Positions 1 to 11,139 of a stretch of 64,000 bases of DNA are shown one piece after another. This DNA comes from Allacma fusca. Its lineage: Eukaryota > Arthropoda > Collembola > Symphypleona > Sminthuridae. The stretch covers positions 23,609,067 to 23,673,066 of the forward strand of contig OX359245.1 of assembly GCA_947179485.1 (NCBI GenBank). Reading direction: 5' to 3'. The translations under genes were made by a program, and so were the position numbers. Each line of letters begins with the position of its first letter. Position 1 is the stretch's first letter. The notes beneath the pieces were generated by a model. That model was not told the DNA's origin. It did no database searches and saw only the letters and a program-made list of their open reading frames with translations.

Positions 1-590
1 ACTCAGAAATCAAAAAATACTAAACCATTTTTAAGTTTTCAAAAATGGACATCTCTAACTTTCAATGGGTACATAAAAATCTACGTACGCTTGAAAAAAT
101 ATATGTCCACGTCTTTGTAGGAGTGTGACAGGTAGGACTTTGATTTATCTGTAAAATAATTTTGGCTTAAAAAATCAATACTTTTATTAGAAAGGAAAAC
201 AATTGATTATAGCAACAATTCACCGATTTCGATGACAACGTGACGACGTTTAACATAACCCATAAAGTTTCCGGAACTTAGAACGTCCGACAAATCTTAT
301 TTCAAATTCCTAATTTTAAATCCAAGTTTGTTTCTGATCCGATTTTCACCGAAGTCGATCAATAGCAGGTAAAATCTATTTAAGCCAAATTTAAAGCATA
401 TAGGCGATAGCTTATGCAAACTCCGAATGGTTTATTTACCATAAATAATAAATTTTAAGCAATGGTCTCCCTTTAATTAGTATGACAGCAATCCCAAACT
501 TATACAAATTGAATAATTACCTCTAAAATTAATTAACGTAGATGGATGTTGTATAAATAAATGTTTGTAGTACACTCACTTCCTGTTTAA
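1..590. other. Non-coding, no recognisable feature
   Basis: AT-rich sequence with no reading frame, repeat or terminal inverted repeat that I can support. It may be the left part of the element whose right tip is at 791, because no matching left tip is visible in the window. Confidence 0.4.
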
Positions 591-629
591 GTGTTGTGAA
601 ATGTGGGGACACACAAATATTTGCTCAAA

Positions 630-791
630 AAAACCTTTTGGACTGCAGTCCACGAAAAACGATTCAATTTGGTCCAACATTGTGGATTGAATCGTTCGGT
701 TCAATCCACCAATTGAGGATTGAATCGAAAAAATCGTGAATCGGACTGAATCGAAAATTTTTGGTTCCGGACTGAAACCGTCCGATCACTA
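630..791. mobile_element. hAT-like element end with GATTCAATC-type subterminal repeats
   Basis: A run of degenerate inverted words (gattcaatttggtcc, ggattgaatcg, ggttcaatcc) finishes at a tip reading ccgatcacta, whose reverse complement is TAGTGATCGG. The same kind of tip (cgagcacta, cgagaacta) ends related repeat blocks near 49027 and 38184; the latter has an 8-bp TSD. I therefore read this as the right end of a hAT-like non-autonomous element. Its left end is not identified, so the full length is unknown. Confidence 0.5.
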
Positions 792-1840
792 TCTCCAGAT
801 TCGTAGAAACTTCAATTCCTTGGATATAATTGATAGCAAAGACGGAGTTTGGTTGACTGTGTAATACACGTGGCACGAGCACAATTTTGCGGCGTAGGTG
901 GAGAAGAAGCATACACATAAACAAGCGAATTGTATGAAACCAAGTGATTTGAGCTTAGCGAGTTACCCGTGAAACTGTCCCACAATGCCATCGCAAATAA
1001 TGCGAAAGACCGATATTCTCGTTTGGAAAACCACCATCATCGACATTATTATGGATTAACAATTGGCGATAAAATTGTCTCGATATATCGTACCAGTCAG
1101 CACAAGATAGAGCAAAATACCTCAGTTCGCTGCTACCTAGAGCCAAATCGGAATATTGAAAGGGAAATCGAAACTCAAATATGGTTCTAGTATTGGTTGA
1201 CAGCTGCATGCCTCCCTGCCGAACTTTGGACAGAAGCAGTAGGCACTACTTCGTGTACTTATAATCATCTGCTGACATACACCAATGTGTCAAGAGTAAA
1301 GAAGAATGGGTCGACCGTAAACTGGGTAAGTCATCTTATGGACTATGTATGAGAAATATACACAGACGACCTGCTGATTTGGATTCAGGGAATGAGGGGG
1401 AAAATTCCGATCACCTCGGTTGCATTAAGGGATTGAGAGAAAAATTACGATCTTTAGAATTGAGCTAATTAATTGCAGGAAAAATTTCTGATAATTTTCC
1501 TTGTATTAAGGGATTGACGAGGAAATTACAAACACTTTGATTCGGTTGAAAGTTTGGTGAATAAAAAATCGCACATCGGATTTCCAATAAAGATATTAAG
1601 GATTGATGAAGAAAATAAAAAACAATTGATTAGCACATTGACCAATTTAAATTCCAATCTACATATTTATGATCAGACATGTGTAACCTCGTGTAGGATT
1701 CTCATAGGCGACGTCCCGTGATGAACCTGTGACGTTACACAAGTGTCCCCTCAGGTTATTTCTGTTTTCTGTGAAATACTGTGTTTAAGGCAAAACCAAC
1801 GACGTTTCCATATAATACCAGGAGCTTAAATTAATTTTTA
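792..1840. other. Intergenic, no supported gene
   Basis: Only short overlapping open frames on both strands; none shows a domain, splice structure or codon bias that I can defend. Confidence 0.4.
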
Positions 1841-1844
1841 GGAC

Positions 1845-2166
1845 CCATTCGGGTAACATGATACCAGACCTAGGTTAGCATGTTTAAATGACAATTAATG
1901 CCGCTTGTGTTGGCCAATTAGGACCAAACAAAATGCAAACCCACTTATGGCTTATATTCTGTTGCTTAACTGTTAATGCAAATATTCGGCGGGATCTGAA
2001 ACCGGGTAATACAATACCCGATATTCAAAAATATAAAATAATTCGTGATTTTTACTGCAGCAATATGTTTTAACGCTTGTTAGGCGTCAGGTTAACTTCG
2101 TAAAATCAAGAATTTTTTAATATTTTTAAATAACGGGTATTGTATTACCCGGGTGAAATGCCCGGA
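1845..2166. repeat. ACCCGGGTAA-type inverted repeat block
   Basis: Contains repeated palindromic words: cgggtaacatg, ccgggtaatacaatacccg, cgggtattgtattacccggg. The same words recur at 42040-42480. The arrangement resembles the subterminal repeats of other non-autonomous elements in this window, but no TSD was found and the borders are approximate. Confidence 0.45.
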
Positions 2167-2189
2167 CGCCATTAGCACGAAGATACTTT

Positions 2190-2681
2190 GGAGAATCTAC
2201 ATCGTCAACAGATTATGAGTTATCTTGTGATGCCTCAGCGGAAAATTTATTCCGGCCTCAACCCACCCAACTCGCAGACGAATTAATTAACGAATACAAA
2301 ATCAAAGATCGAACAGAGCACATCAGAAAAGGTTAAACCAAATAGTCAGGATGTAGTAATAAACCCATCACATCAGAAAACATTTGCAGTATGTAGCAAC
2401 TCCGGTAATATTGTAATCAGGATCAGCGGAACACAAACAATCCTTGCACGGCCCCATGCTTGTATTTAAATCCCTTCGGCAAACAATTTCAACTTCGAAA
2501 CACACGAAGCATTGTATCAATAATACGGACTCTTAATACCTTATTGCATCATTGATCCTAATTCAACAAAAATGTTAGTGACGAATACAAAAAACTATGA
2601 TGTAACTCTTCAAGATGGCTTGGGTATCGGAATAATATTTGCAAAGTATAAACACAATCCAAACTAATTCAGCAAAAATAA
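2190..2681 (+). other. Probable retrotransposon remnant upstream of gypsy pol
   Basis: About 140 bases from 2190 can be read as a short coding-like stretch, followed by non-coding sequence that includes a gtatttaaatccc motif near 2462, which could be a TATA-like promoter in a long terminal repeat. No matching second repeat was found, so the LTR idea is only a suggestion. Confidence 0.25.
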
Positions 2682-2900
2682 ATGAAGAAATCAACACTAA
2701 ATATTAACCTAGTGTTTAAAGAATATGCGAAAGAGAAAGTATGGCATTTGCTAAAGGAATTTTGGCCAACTTTTGCAATTGCACCAAGTGAAAAAGCCGA
2801 ATGTACGGTACTGCACTGTAAGGTTGAAACACACGACGGACAAATAATAAGTCATATACCGTACAGAACGGCAGCATCACAAGACAAATTGATAAATTAA
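2682..2900 (+). pseudogene. Ty3/gypsy pol fragment, N-terminal edge of reverse transcriptase
   Basis: The 72-residue frame ends in a peptide resembling the linker that leads into gypsy reverse transcriptases (HDGQIISHIPYRTAASQ, compare the family pattern of a short strand followed by a PYR motif and then the first RT helix). The RT and RNase H domains that should follow are absent: the next recognisable pol sequence, at about 3156, is already the integrase. The element has thus lost the core of pol. It is on the same strand as the integrase remnant. Family assignment is from motif memory, not a search. Confidence 0.45.
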
Positions 2901-3155
2901 AAAATCAAGAAGGTCCTCAATAATATTCATTGTCTAACAAACATGAAAGACTTTCAATTTGAATTAAATAAATGGTTTATCTGCAAACGAACCTTAAATT
3001 AATTGTAATTGACTGTAATAATTAAAATATTGTTTTTCTGAATATATTATTTCATATTTTAATACCTCTTAGTAAATTAGTTTTATAATTGTCTATCACT
3101 GGAAATCAATGCCTTGCGCTGTACTGATTTGACGTAATAAAACAATTACATTACA

Positions 3156-5407
3156 TCTCGAAGTCCCTTTGAAGAATCAAAATTTGCCGAAACAGACGAG
3201 GAAGCAAACCGGGCTATAAATGCCATTCGCTATACCAGGCTCCAAGAAGAGCAAGATAAAGATCCAGAATTACAAAAAATGATTAAAAACCTACCCACTT
3301 CATCACAACTTAGGAAAACCTATTGTATGCAAAACGGAATACTATGCAAATTTATGAGATTATCAGGGGCAAGCATCATCATGGTTGTACTAAAATCATT
3401 AATAATGGATACTATAAGGAAACACCACAATGAACTAGCTCATTTTGGCTATACCAACACGCTTAATAAAAGTCAGGAATCCTTCTACTGGAGTAGTATG
3501 ACAAATGATATCCGAAATTACATCAAGACATGTGACATACGTCAGTAACGGAAATACTTAAGAATGAAAGAAGCTGTAAAATCCCAATTCATCCGTGTGC
3601 CCACACAACCTTTTCAGAGACTTCAAATTGATGCACTGACAAATCCCGAAGGGTGCCCTAGAAACATGATAATGGCAGTCTGTTATCTAACTAAATTCTT
3701 TATCACGGAAGTAGTTCTACAAAACGAAAGTCTCGCAGTGGTGGCTGAGTGGTCAGAGCGTCCCGTTCGTTGCGGCTGGGGTCGATTTTCGATTCCAGTA
3801 AAGCTCTGATACTTTAATAATTACCACTGCTCTTTTTATCTTCTACTATAGCTTTGTGTGAGGTGAGGAGAAGGGCGTAAAAGGGGCTTGCACTCTGAAG
3901 ACTGGAACCATGGCCAGGATGCACAGGGGGACTATCAGTGGACATTCCTTAGATGGAGGGAAACTAGGAGAAGCTGCCAATCTGCATGGTTCGCTAGACA
4001 TTCCAGTCTAATGAGCGTCCGATAAACCTCTTCCTAACCCAAATCTCCTCTCCCTCCCAAGTACCTCCTACTCTGCATTTCCTAGCTGGAGCAAAGACTT
4101 TATGATATACTCTCTGTGAGAGGAATGGACTGATGGGTATTTGTCCCACTCGTCTAGCTCTATGCTTATACTTAGTGCCGGTACCTTGCGTACCCAGTTC
4201 GCAAGGTTTCCACCCAACTTTCAACCGAAGAGAGCCGGTATAAGCTTCTCACTTGTAACTTCACAAGTTCTCAAAATTGTGTATGGCATGATGACTTATG
4301 GTTAAATGCAAGAATAAAATGTTCCCCTGTTTGGGCGAATATTATTATTATTATTATTAGTTCTACAAAACGATGCAAAACCCGTAGCTAGTTTCATCAT
4401 CATTAAGATTATAGCAAACTACTCTCTTCCTGAAATCATGCAATCGGTCCTGGGAACGGAATTTAAAAATCCGGTTATGAAGGAACTCAGATATATTTAT
4501 TCGAAATGGCATACTCAACCGCGTTCAGACCTCAAACGCAAGATGCTATAGAACGAGCACATCAAACACTAAGAGATGTAATATATGTATAAGCAAGAAA
4601 CAAAAGCTGATTGGACCAAAAGAGTACCCTCATTGACATATGACATAAACACCACTACTTTAACTTCACATGGATTTAAACAACTTTTTTCCATGTGCAC
4701 AACGCACGAGAGCTTATAGATAATGCTATTCCCCTCACAAATATACAAGACCGAACTTTCGAAAACATAGCCAGAAATTGGAGAAGAGCAATAGAAAATA
4801 TCGTAATGCACAGAAACAAATGCGCAGAAAGGGCAACCCAGTCAAAACGAAATGTCGAATTCAATATTGGAGATCTAGTACTAATCGAATCCCGAACCAT
4901 ACAGCCAGCAGTAAGTATGAAGCTACTAGCACGATACAAAGGACCATTTTCAATCATCCTGAAAAATTCTTCCGTTGATTATACAATAAAAGCGAGATAA
5001 GGACACCACTTGCGCACATACAAGATACATGTAAGCAGAATAGAACCTTATTATCAGAGACTTTCATGTTTCACAAAAAACTAAATTGTCAAAAACATCC
5101 TGAAATAATACAGCAGGATCAAGATATAGCAATCTTGGAACCAGAAACCAATAAACTGACAGAGAATTATGAAATGCCTTATTTAGAACTGGAAGTTCCA
5201 GAAACATTTACATCGCCATTTTCAAGGACAACGATAATTCCTAACAAGGTGAACACAACAGATAACTGTACTCCTACAATTATACCACAGCATCATGGAT
5301 TCCAAATAGAAGATCCTCAGGAACGATCATATAGAGATGCCCTAATGAAACCAACGGAAGTCATAATGCGTACAAAACGACATCGAGGAATCCAACAACA
5401 TTTATGA
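3156..5407 (+). pseudogene. Ty3/gypsy integrase remnant, interrupted by a SINE
   Basis: Decayed integrase and C-terminal tail of a gypsy-type pol polyprotein. An HHCC-like zinc module is at 3418-3548 (HHNELAHFG then TCDIRQ, where the last cysteine position holds arginine). The DDE core begins at 3564-3727 with FQRLQIDAL carrying the first aspartate, breaks off at the SINE, and resumes at 4374; near 4447 the residue before LGTEFKN, where the family has its second catalytic aspartate, is valine. Stops and frameshifts follow. At 4695-5000 the integrase C-terminal module is clear (NIGDLVLIE, LLARYKGPFSI), and a further frame at 5066-5407 is the polar tail. Known family role: insertion of element cDNA into chromosomes. 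This copy is not functional. Confidence 0.85.
3728..4357 (+). mobile_element. tRNA-derived SINE inserted in the gypsy integrase
   Basis: About 630 bp between two copies of tagttctacaaaacga (3712-3727 and 4358-4373), a perfect 16-bp TSD. The 5' end looks like a tRNA: A-box TGGCTGAGTGG at 3742-3752 and B-box tttcgattcc at 3787-3796, spaced as in an internal RNA polymerase III promoter, with an anticodon-arm-like stretch between. The 3' end is an (ATT)n tail at 4341-4357. The A-box resembles tRNA-Leu or tRNA-Ser types. The LINE at 59.9-63.5 kb also ends in ATT repeats and is a possible class of mobilising partner, which is inference. Confidence 0.88.
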
Positions 5408-6000
5408 GGATATGGATCTGATTTTCTGGATCTGATTTTCAGACGACAGTTGACACTGCTGAAGAATAAGGCAAGCGATTCAATTCTGTCAGGGAAAAGG
5501 TAACCGCTACTTCTGTTCAGAAGCTAGAAATAGAATTATTGATATGTTTAATGTAGGAAAGTGTACAACCACCAATAAATACTAATGAACGATAATGGCT
5601 ACCCTATGGTCAACCTAATTAATTATAACAAGATTAACACACGTAGGAGCTTTGATTCAGTATGATAAAAGCTTTGGTGAAGAAAGCTCATGTCACTAAG
5701 TTACGAGTTGAAATAATTCGAGTACTACCGAGTATATGACCCCATGCTAGACTTGGAGTTATACTATTTATCAGGACATAAATTTGGGGGTAACACAAAG
5801 GGCGATTTTATCACAGCTTTTCATCGGTGACATAAAAATCTTTTAAAGAGCGATATAAAATTGGGAAGGGTAAGTGTAGGGGAATTTAATTGAACGGGAA
5901 GTAGTTTGGAAGGAGAGGGGGTAGAGGAAGCGGACTTGAAAATAGTGGGATGCGAATTGGAGGGGAAGAGTAGTGTAAGGGTCACGAAAGGGGGCAAGTC
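5408..6000. other. No supported gene
   Basis: Sequence downstream of the gypsy tail. A purine-rich stretch (about 5870-6000) stands out in composition only. Confidence 0.4.
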
Positions 6001-7028
6001 GAGGGTTGATAACTTGAACTTGATAACTTAAGTTAAGTATAACAAAAAATTAAACATGGCCACAATAACTTGTCGAACTTCCTGCAGCAAAGTAATTCCT
6101 TCAGACTGAAAGCGAAAACGCGCTCATAAAACAATTTTACTGCTACTTTTTATTTAAAACCATTCGAGGACAACTTTGAGCGTATACTGAAAACAGTAAA
6201 AGTTCGATATAAGGTACTATATAATTCGGAAAAGGAATTTCCCTTATACAAAACGTATAAAGCATTGTGTAAATGAAAGTTGGTTTCAAACAAATGCATT
6301 CCTGATGTCGATACATTCCTTATAAGCTGAGCCCTTATAACGGACTTTCACTGCATATCTGACGAGTTTTACATGGTGCCAAGTTTTATTTAACGTTTAT
6401 ATATGTATATATACATATACCTATTTGAGCATTACCAGTACTCTTAATTTAAAATTTAATAAACTAGTATTTACTTATTTATTAAACGCTTTTTGTGAAG
6501 AGACATCCAAGCTCAATTTATATTGGAATTTATTTACACAAGTTGAAAATAATGATTCTAAGCAACAATATGAATTATCAAGATAATTCATTTCATGGAG
6601 AGGCCGCTGCGACAACTAACAATGAACACCGCCTGGTAAACAACGCCTTTATAAAACGGACTCTGATTTTGAATTTTGTCCTTTGATTTATGGCATGTGC
6701 AAACAATGTACCCTGGACACGATATGAAATTGGATTGTGATTTTAAAATTGCTTCCGTCTTTATGGCATATGCAATCCAAAATTACTTGAACTTGACCAT
6801 GAAATCTCAAGTTTTTTCTTTCCATTACTTGACCCTGAAGTTGACTTGAGATTCAAGTAAATTTCTCTTACTTGTACTTGAACCTGACTTGTCTTAGAAT
6901 GGCATGGTCAAGACGAGTACGTACTTAAACTTGACCAGAAAGATTCAAGTAAAAACATTGGCCTACTTGACCCGAACTTGAACTTGACTTGAAAACACAA
7001 GTATTACTTGAACTTGTCCGCAGCACTG
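6001..7028. repeat. ACTTGAACTTG-type repeat blocks, possible hAT-like element
   Basis: Short degenerate words of the type acttgaacttgac occur at 6005-6045 and densely at 6786-7015. The second block ends at gtccgcagcactg (7028); its reverse complement CAGTGCTGCGGAC looks like a hAT tip and resembles the CACTGCTGCCC tip of the element at 18072. A matching left tip or TSD was not found, so borders are tentative. Confidence 0.4.
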
Positions 7029-8366
7029 TAGGAGAACTGGATTTAGAGGACTGAGTCGTAGAATTACTATTTAAATATTCCTGAAGGGAATTCGAAATGC
7101 TCAGTCTATCTAAACTTGTTTTATGAAGATATTCATTCAGATAATTGTTCATGGGATTATCGTTGTCAAACATATCACAGTCACTAATAATATTCCCAAA
7201 TCTTGAAGAATTTGGGTTTTGAATGGCGGAGAAATAATAGACGGTGTCTTTGCAGAAGGAGAATCAGAAGAATTTGCAGTCTGAGTTTGATAACCTTTAC
7301 CAAAATATATTTCGCCTGAAATAAATGTCTTAAATGTTCGGATTTCAGCAGGTATAGGTTGAAAATTTCAGAACATATTAGTTGTAGAGTTTATAGTAAC
7401 CACATTGATAAGGTTAGCCGTACTAAACTTAGGATTATATTCAAGATGATAATGTGAGTCATTATTGGGAATTTCATTGACATTAATATTAGATTCACTT
7501 GGAGTATCAATATTTAAATTCGAATCTTGAGGAAACGTATTCTCGTTATTGAATATGTTATATTGTGTTGTCATTCATAATATTAGAGTTTGGATTTAAG
7601 TTAAAGATTACATGTATAATTGGATTCGTAATGATTAGCTCTTCTTGAACTGGCTCAGCAGGAACTTATTATTTCATGCGATGATACCGAGTCAACAGGA
7701 TTCAAAAGTCTTCTAGTTCGTTTAGTTGCGGGTAACAAATTAAGTTCTGTAATTGTCCGCTTACTACGTGTATTACAGAGCGGACCTGAATTCATTCTGG
7801 GAACCAATTCCCGTTGATGAGCAACACTTTGTGCACAAGAGTTCCTCGAAAATACTATTGTTGGATTTATATTTTGAGGAGTTACATGCTCCTCTGGAAT
7901 ATTATGTAAATTATTTTCGGGTGGAAAATGTCGTTGACGTGAACGATTATTATAAGGAGTTATATTTGACGCAATTCTTGGAGAAGGTAGATTTCTATTA
8001 TTGTTTGTATTGTACATGTGAGTAGTACTAGGGTCACCATTTGTACTCATATTCGAGGAATAGTAGGAAATAGATTTCATACTTCTAGTACGCATACTGT
8101 GTGAACATAACTGTATGGCTATGCTGTGTAGAGTTTGCAAGATGCATTGCGGAGTAGTGAAGGAACAAGTTGATCGGGCTATTTCCTCTTGCTTCATGAA
8201 TGTAAGATCCGCCACTAATGTCGGAATTCATTGGCTCACTATATGGAATATTTCTGTTTGAATTTGTGTACGTTCTTGTTTGGTACCAATTAGTCGGCAT
8301 TACTGAGCCTTGGCAATTACAATTACTGTCATTTTCATAGTTCTGATAATCCCAGAGAATTTCCAA
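6925..8366 (-). pseudogene. Unassigned Asn/Ser-rich reading region
   Basis: On the minus strand three open stretches lie in order: 8366-8085 and 8215-7655 (overlapping in different frames near 8200), then 7574-7368 and 7173-6925. All are rich in Asn, Ser, Thr and Pro, which looks like a disordered protein rather than random shadow frames, and the 186-residue stretch is long for this composition. The frame changes between them could be introns or frameshifts. No domain is recognised. The region may be an exon cluster of a host gene or a decayed element ORF; I cannot decide from sequence. Confidence 0.35.
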
Positions 8367-8790
8367 AGCAGAATTCTATGCTCGTTCAGATTATGCAATC
8401 CAATTAAGGACAGGTCGACTACTTTCAATTTGGCGGCTCACTTCGCAGATTTTTCAGTTTTTTGGAAATAATTCAAGGTCCGACAAAAAGAAGTTGGAGT
8501 ATTGTTTATCCCAGAGACGTTCCAGAGCAGTATTCAATGCTCTTTCCGATTATGCAATCCATTTTGAAATTGGTTAGCTTTCCAATCGGAGACTCACATA
8601 GTAAATCTTTCAGATTTTTTGGAAATAATTCAATGCCGGACAAGAAATAAAAAGTTTGATATTTTACGATCCCATAGAATCGCCAGAGCAGATTTAAATG
8701 TTCTTCCCGAATATGCAATCCGTTTTGAAATCCTTTTACTTTTTAATCGGCGACTCTCAGAAGTAAAACAATTCTAAGTCTTTGGCCGAT
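8340..8790. repeat. Tandem repeat, period about 160 bp, about 2.7 copies
   Basis: Three diverged copies of a unit starting with (a/t)tcccagagaa.t.ccagagcag.att.aatg.tc and containing tatgcaatcc and a ttttttggaaataattcaa segment begin near 8348, 8507 and 8669. The spacing is 157-162 bp. Copies differ at many sites, so the array is old. The minus-strand frame at 8506-8718 lies wholly inside it and is not counted as a gene. Confidence 0.7.
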
Positions 8791-9087
8791 AGGATCTCCG
8801 GCCGATGTTTCGACGTTCACGAGTTGCATCTCCTGTAACCTATGATCTGGGAGCGCACGAATGTGTATGGAATAAGGACAAGAAAACCAACTGATTGTAG
8901 CTGGAGCTTTGCTCTGTAATCTTACGGGAGGCTATCAGTTGTTAATTCTTGCTACAATTTAAAGTCTCTTGACAAGTACCACATATATCTGAACGGCCTG
9001 TAATAAACACCATACATATGGACATGATGCACTCAATTTGAAAATAAAAAATGACTACTCAACCAGAAAAAAAATCTGAAATACACA

Positions 9088-10049
9088 CAGGGCTGCACAA
9101 TTGAAAATTCCATGGCATTTTCGGCATTATGCCTGCCCAAAATGACCTGGCATTTTGGGCATATTCAGCCTAGAGCAGGCATTTTCGGCATATTCATTCC
9201 ATTTTTTTTAATGTGGCTTTAGCAACTTGCTAGTTTCGCAAAATAAGTCACAAAATAGTATGTTGCAAATAATTTTAATATTCAACTGGATTACATGATG
9301 AAATTATAGAAACAAACTGTTTCCAAAAAGGTTGAAACCTGGAGCAAGTTGATATAGACATGTTTATGAAAAACAATAATACTTATGTTGTTGTAAAAAT
9401 TCGTTTGTACACCGTGCCTGTAATTATTTAGACTTCAAGAACAAACATTTTCGGGCAAAGATGCAAAACAAAAAGAAAATAAACAATTGTTAAAGGATTA
9501 AATATATCTTTGTGAGCTTCAAAACTCGCCATCATCTAAATGTATTTATTGTTACATTTTGGACTCCTAGAATTATTACACTGCTTTACTAGGGCTGATT
9601 AAACGCAATTTTCAAAGTCGACACATTTGCTATGGAGTTCTGACGTATTTTATAACCTATAATCTTATGTATCTAATGGAAGTGTAAATTTTCTATACTT
9701 TACAAGCCATTACCAAAATTCGGAATTTATGCTGCAACTGTGCAAGTTGCTCTTTCCAAATCCCGAAGTTTTTTATAATGTACAGCGTTGAACTTCGCTG
9801 GGGCTCAAATTTTTTTAAGGATTATTGAAATAACTACCGGCCATAAGCAACGAATTAGACGAATTAAATTTGTTTCAAATAAATTATAACAGTTTCTAAA
9901 ACTGGATGGGTTTGATTATGCTTTGAATAATTCTCTTATATTCACTAAAGGAGAAATAATGGTCATCATATATACGTTTCTGTAAAAATGCCGGGCATTT
10001 TCAGGAGGGCAGGCATAAAACCTAGGGCATTTTCATTTGTGCCACCCTG
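9088..10049. mobile_element. Non-autonomous hAT element with GGGCATTTTCGGCAT repeats
   Basis: 962 bp flanked by a perfect 8-bp TSD AATACACA (9080-9087 and 10050-10057). The tips read CAGGGCTGCACAATTGAAAA on the left and, reverse-complemented, CAGGGTGGCACAAATGAAAA on the right. Inside each tip are degenerate repeats of gggcattttcggcat and its complement. The 8-bp TSD and CAGGG start are typical of the hAT superfamily. The interior is AT-rich and holds no transposase. The element at 56886-58049 has the same repeat word and a related tip. Confidence 0.93.
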
Positions 10050-10100
10050 AATACACAGTATTTATTCAAAATGAGAAGGCACAAAATGAAACACTTTACT

Positions 10101-10967
10101 GGGCCTCAATAAAATGCGGGATGGTGGGATGGCGGGATGGCGGGATGACTCAATAAAATGCGGGATGGTGGGATGGCGGGACGACTCAATAAAATGCGGG
10201 ATGGCCTCAATAAAATGCGGGATGGTGGGATGGCGGGATGGCGGGATGACTCAATAAAATGCGGGATGGTGGGATGGCGGGACGACTCAATAAAATGCGG
10301 GATGGCGGGATGGGATGCAGGATTACTCAATGTAATACTGCGGGATGGGATGCGGGATCACTCAATAAAATGAAAAAACAGTCATTCAACTTACTTGTGT
10401 TTGTGGGAATATAGCCCAATGAATCCTGTGAATACAAGAAGATCGTAGTTTATACTCTAGCTTATAAGGTAAATGAATAATTTCAAAATTCGAAATTTTT
10501 TTGGGGCATATTTACAAAACGCTCCAGCTTGTTGCTAACCGTGGCTAGACCTATCACGATATTTCAGATTTTCGAGTATATATAATTACACTAATATTTA
10601 AATGAACACTAATACTGCAGTTTTGTAAACATGACCCAAAAAAATTTCGAATTTTGAAATTATTCAATTGCCTTATAATCTAGAGTATAAGCTACGCTTC
10701 TTCTTGTATTCACGGGATTCATTAGGCTATATTCTCACAATCACAAGTAAGTTGAATGATTGTTTTTTCATTTTATTGAGTGATCCCGCATCCCATCCCG
10801 CCATCCCGCAGTATTACGTTGAATAATCCTGCATCCCATCCCGCCATCCCGCAGTGTTTCATTGATCCCATCCCGCATCCCATCCCGCATTTTATTGAGT
10901 CGTCCCGCCATCCCACCATCCCGCATTTTATTGAGTCATCCCGCCATCCCGCATTTTATTGAAGCCC
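10101..10967. mobile_element. Foldback-type element with GGGATGGC arms
   Basis: 867 bp between two copies of CACTTTACT (10092-10100 and 10968-10976), a 9-bp TSD (or 8 bp with one extra C). The tips are GGGCCTCAATAAAATGCGGG and, on the other strand, GGGCTTCAATAAAATGCGGG. The terminal repeats are not short: the left arm (10101-10530) and the reverse complement of the right arm (about 10625-10967) match along almost their whole length, leaving a loop of roughly 95 bp. The outer arms are tandem cgggatgg/gactcaataaaatg units. A 9-bp TSD would suit a Mutator-like or Merlin-like origin; no transposase is present. Confidence 0.88.
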
Positions 10968-11022
10968 CACTTTACTAATGCAGTGCACGTCTCTCCCTCT
11001 CTCATGCTTATATATATAAATA

Positions 11023-11137
11023 GGATATCGTTGGCTAAATTCTAAGAAGTAGCATTTTGATTTTATAACCTATGCTTTTTAAATGGGTTGTCAAATAAAA
11101 ATGGTACTTTTTAGAATTTAACCAACGATGTCATCGC
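11023..11137. repeat. Short hairpin repeat (miniature inverted-repeat element)
   Basis: Two arms of about 50 bp (11023-11072 and 11086-11137) pair with few mismatches: left atcgttggctaaattctaag, right (reverse complement) atcgttggttaaattctaaa. The loop is about 13 bp. It looks like a solo MITE; no clear TSD was seen. Confidence 0.7.
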
Positions 11138-11139
11138 AA

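Noticed and set aside
3740-3812. Functional tRNA gene
   Set aside because: A- and B-boxes are present, but the acceptor stem does not pair and the unit continues into a 630-bp SINE with TSD.
3994-4224. 76-codon minus-strand frame
   Set aside because: Lies inside the SINE body.
5450-7028. hAT element from a cactgctg word at 5454 to the tip at 7028
   Set aside because: Flanking 8-mers differ (acagttga, taggagaa) and the subterminal word is missing at the left.
7753-8025. 90-codon plus-strand open frame
   Set aside because: It is antisense to the longer Asn/Ser-rich minus-strand frame and has no recognisable domain.
10106-10962. Pro/Ile/His-rich frames in the foldback arms
   Set aside because: They are translations of the CGGGATGG tandem repeat.
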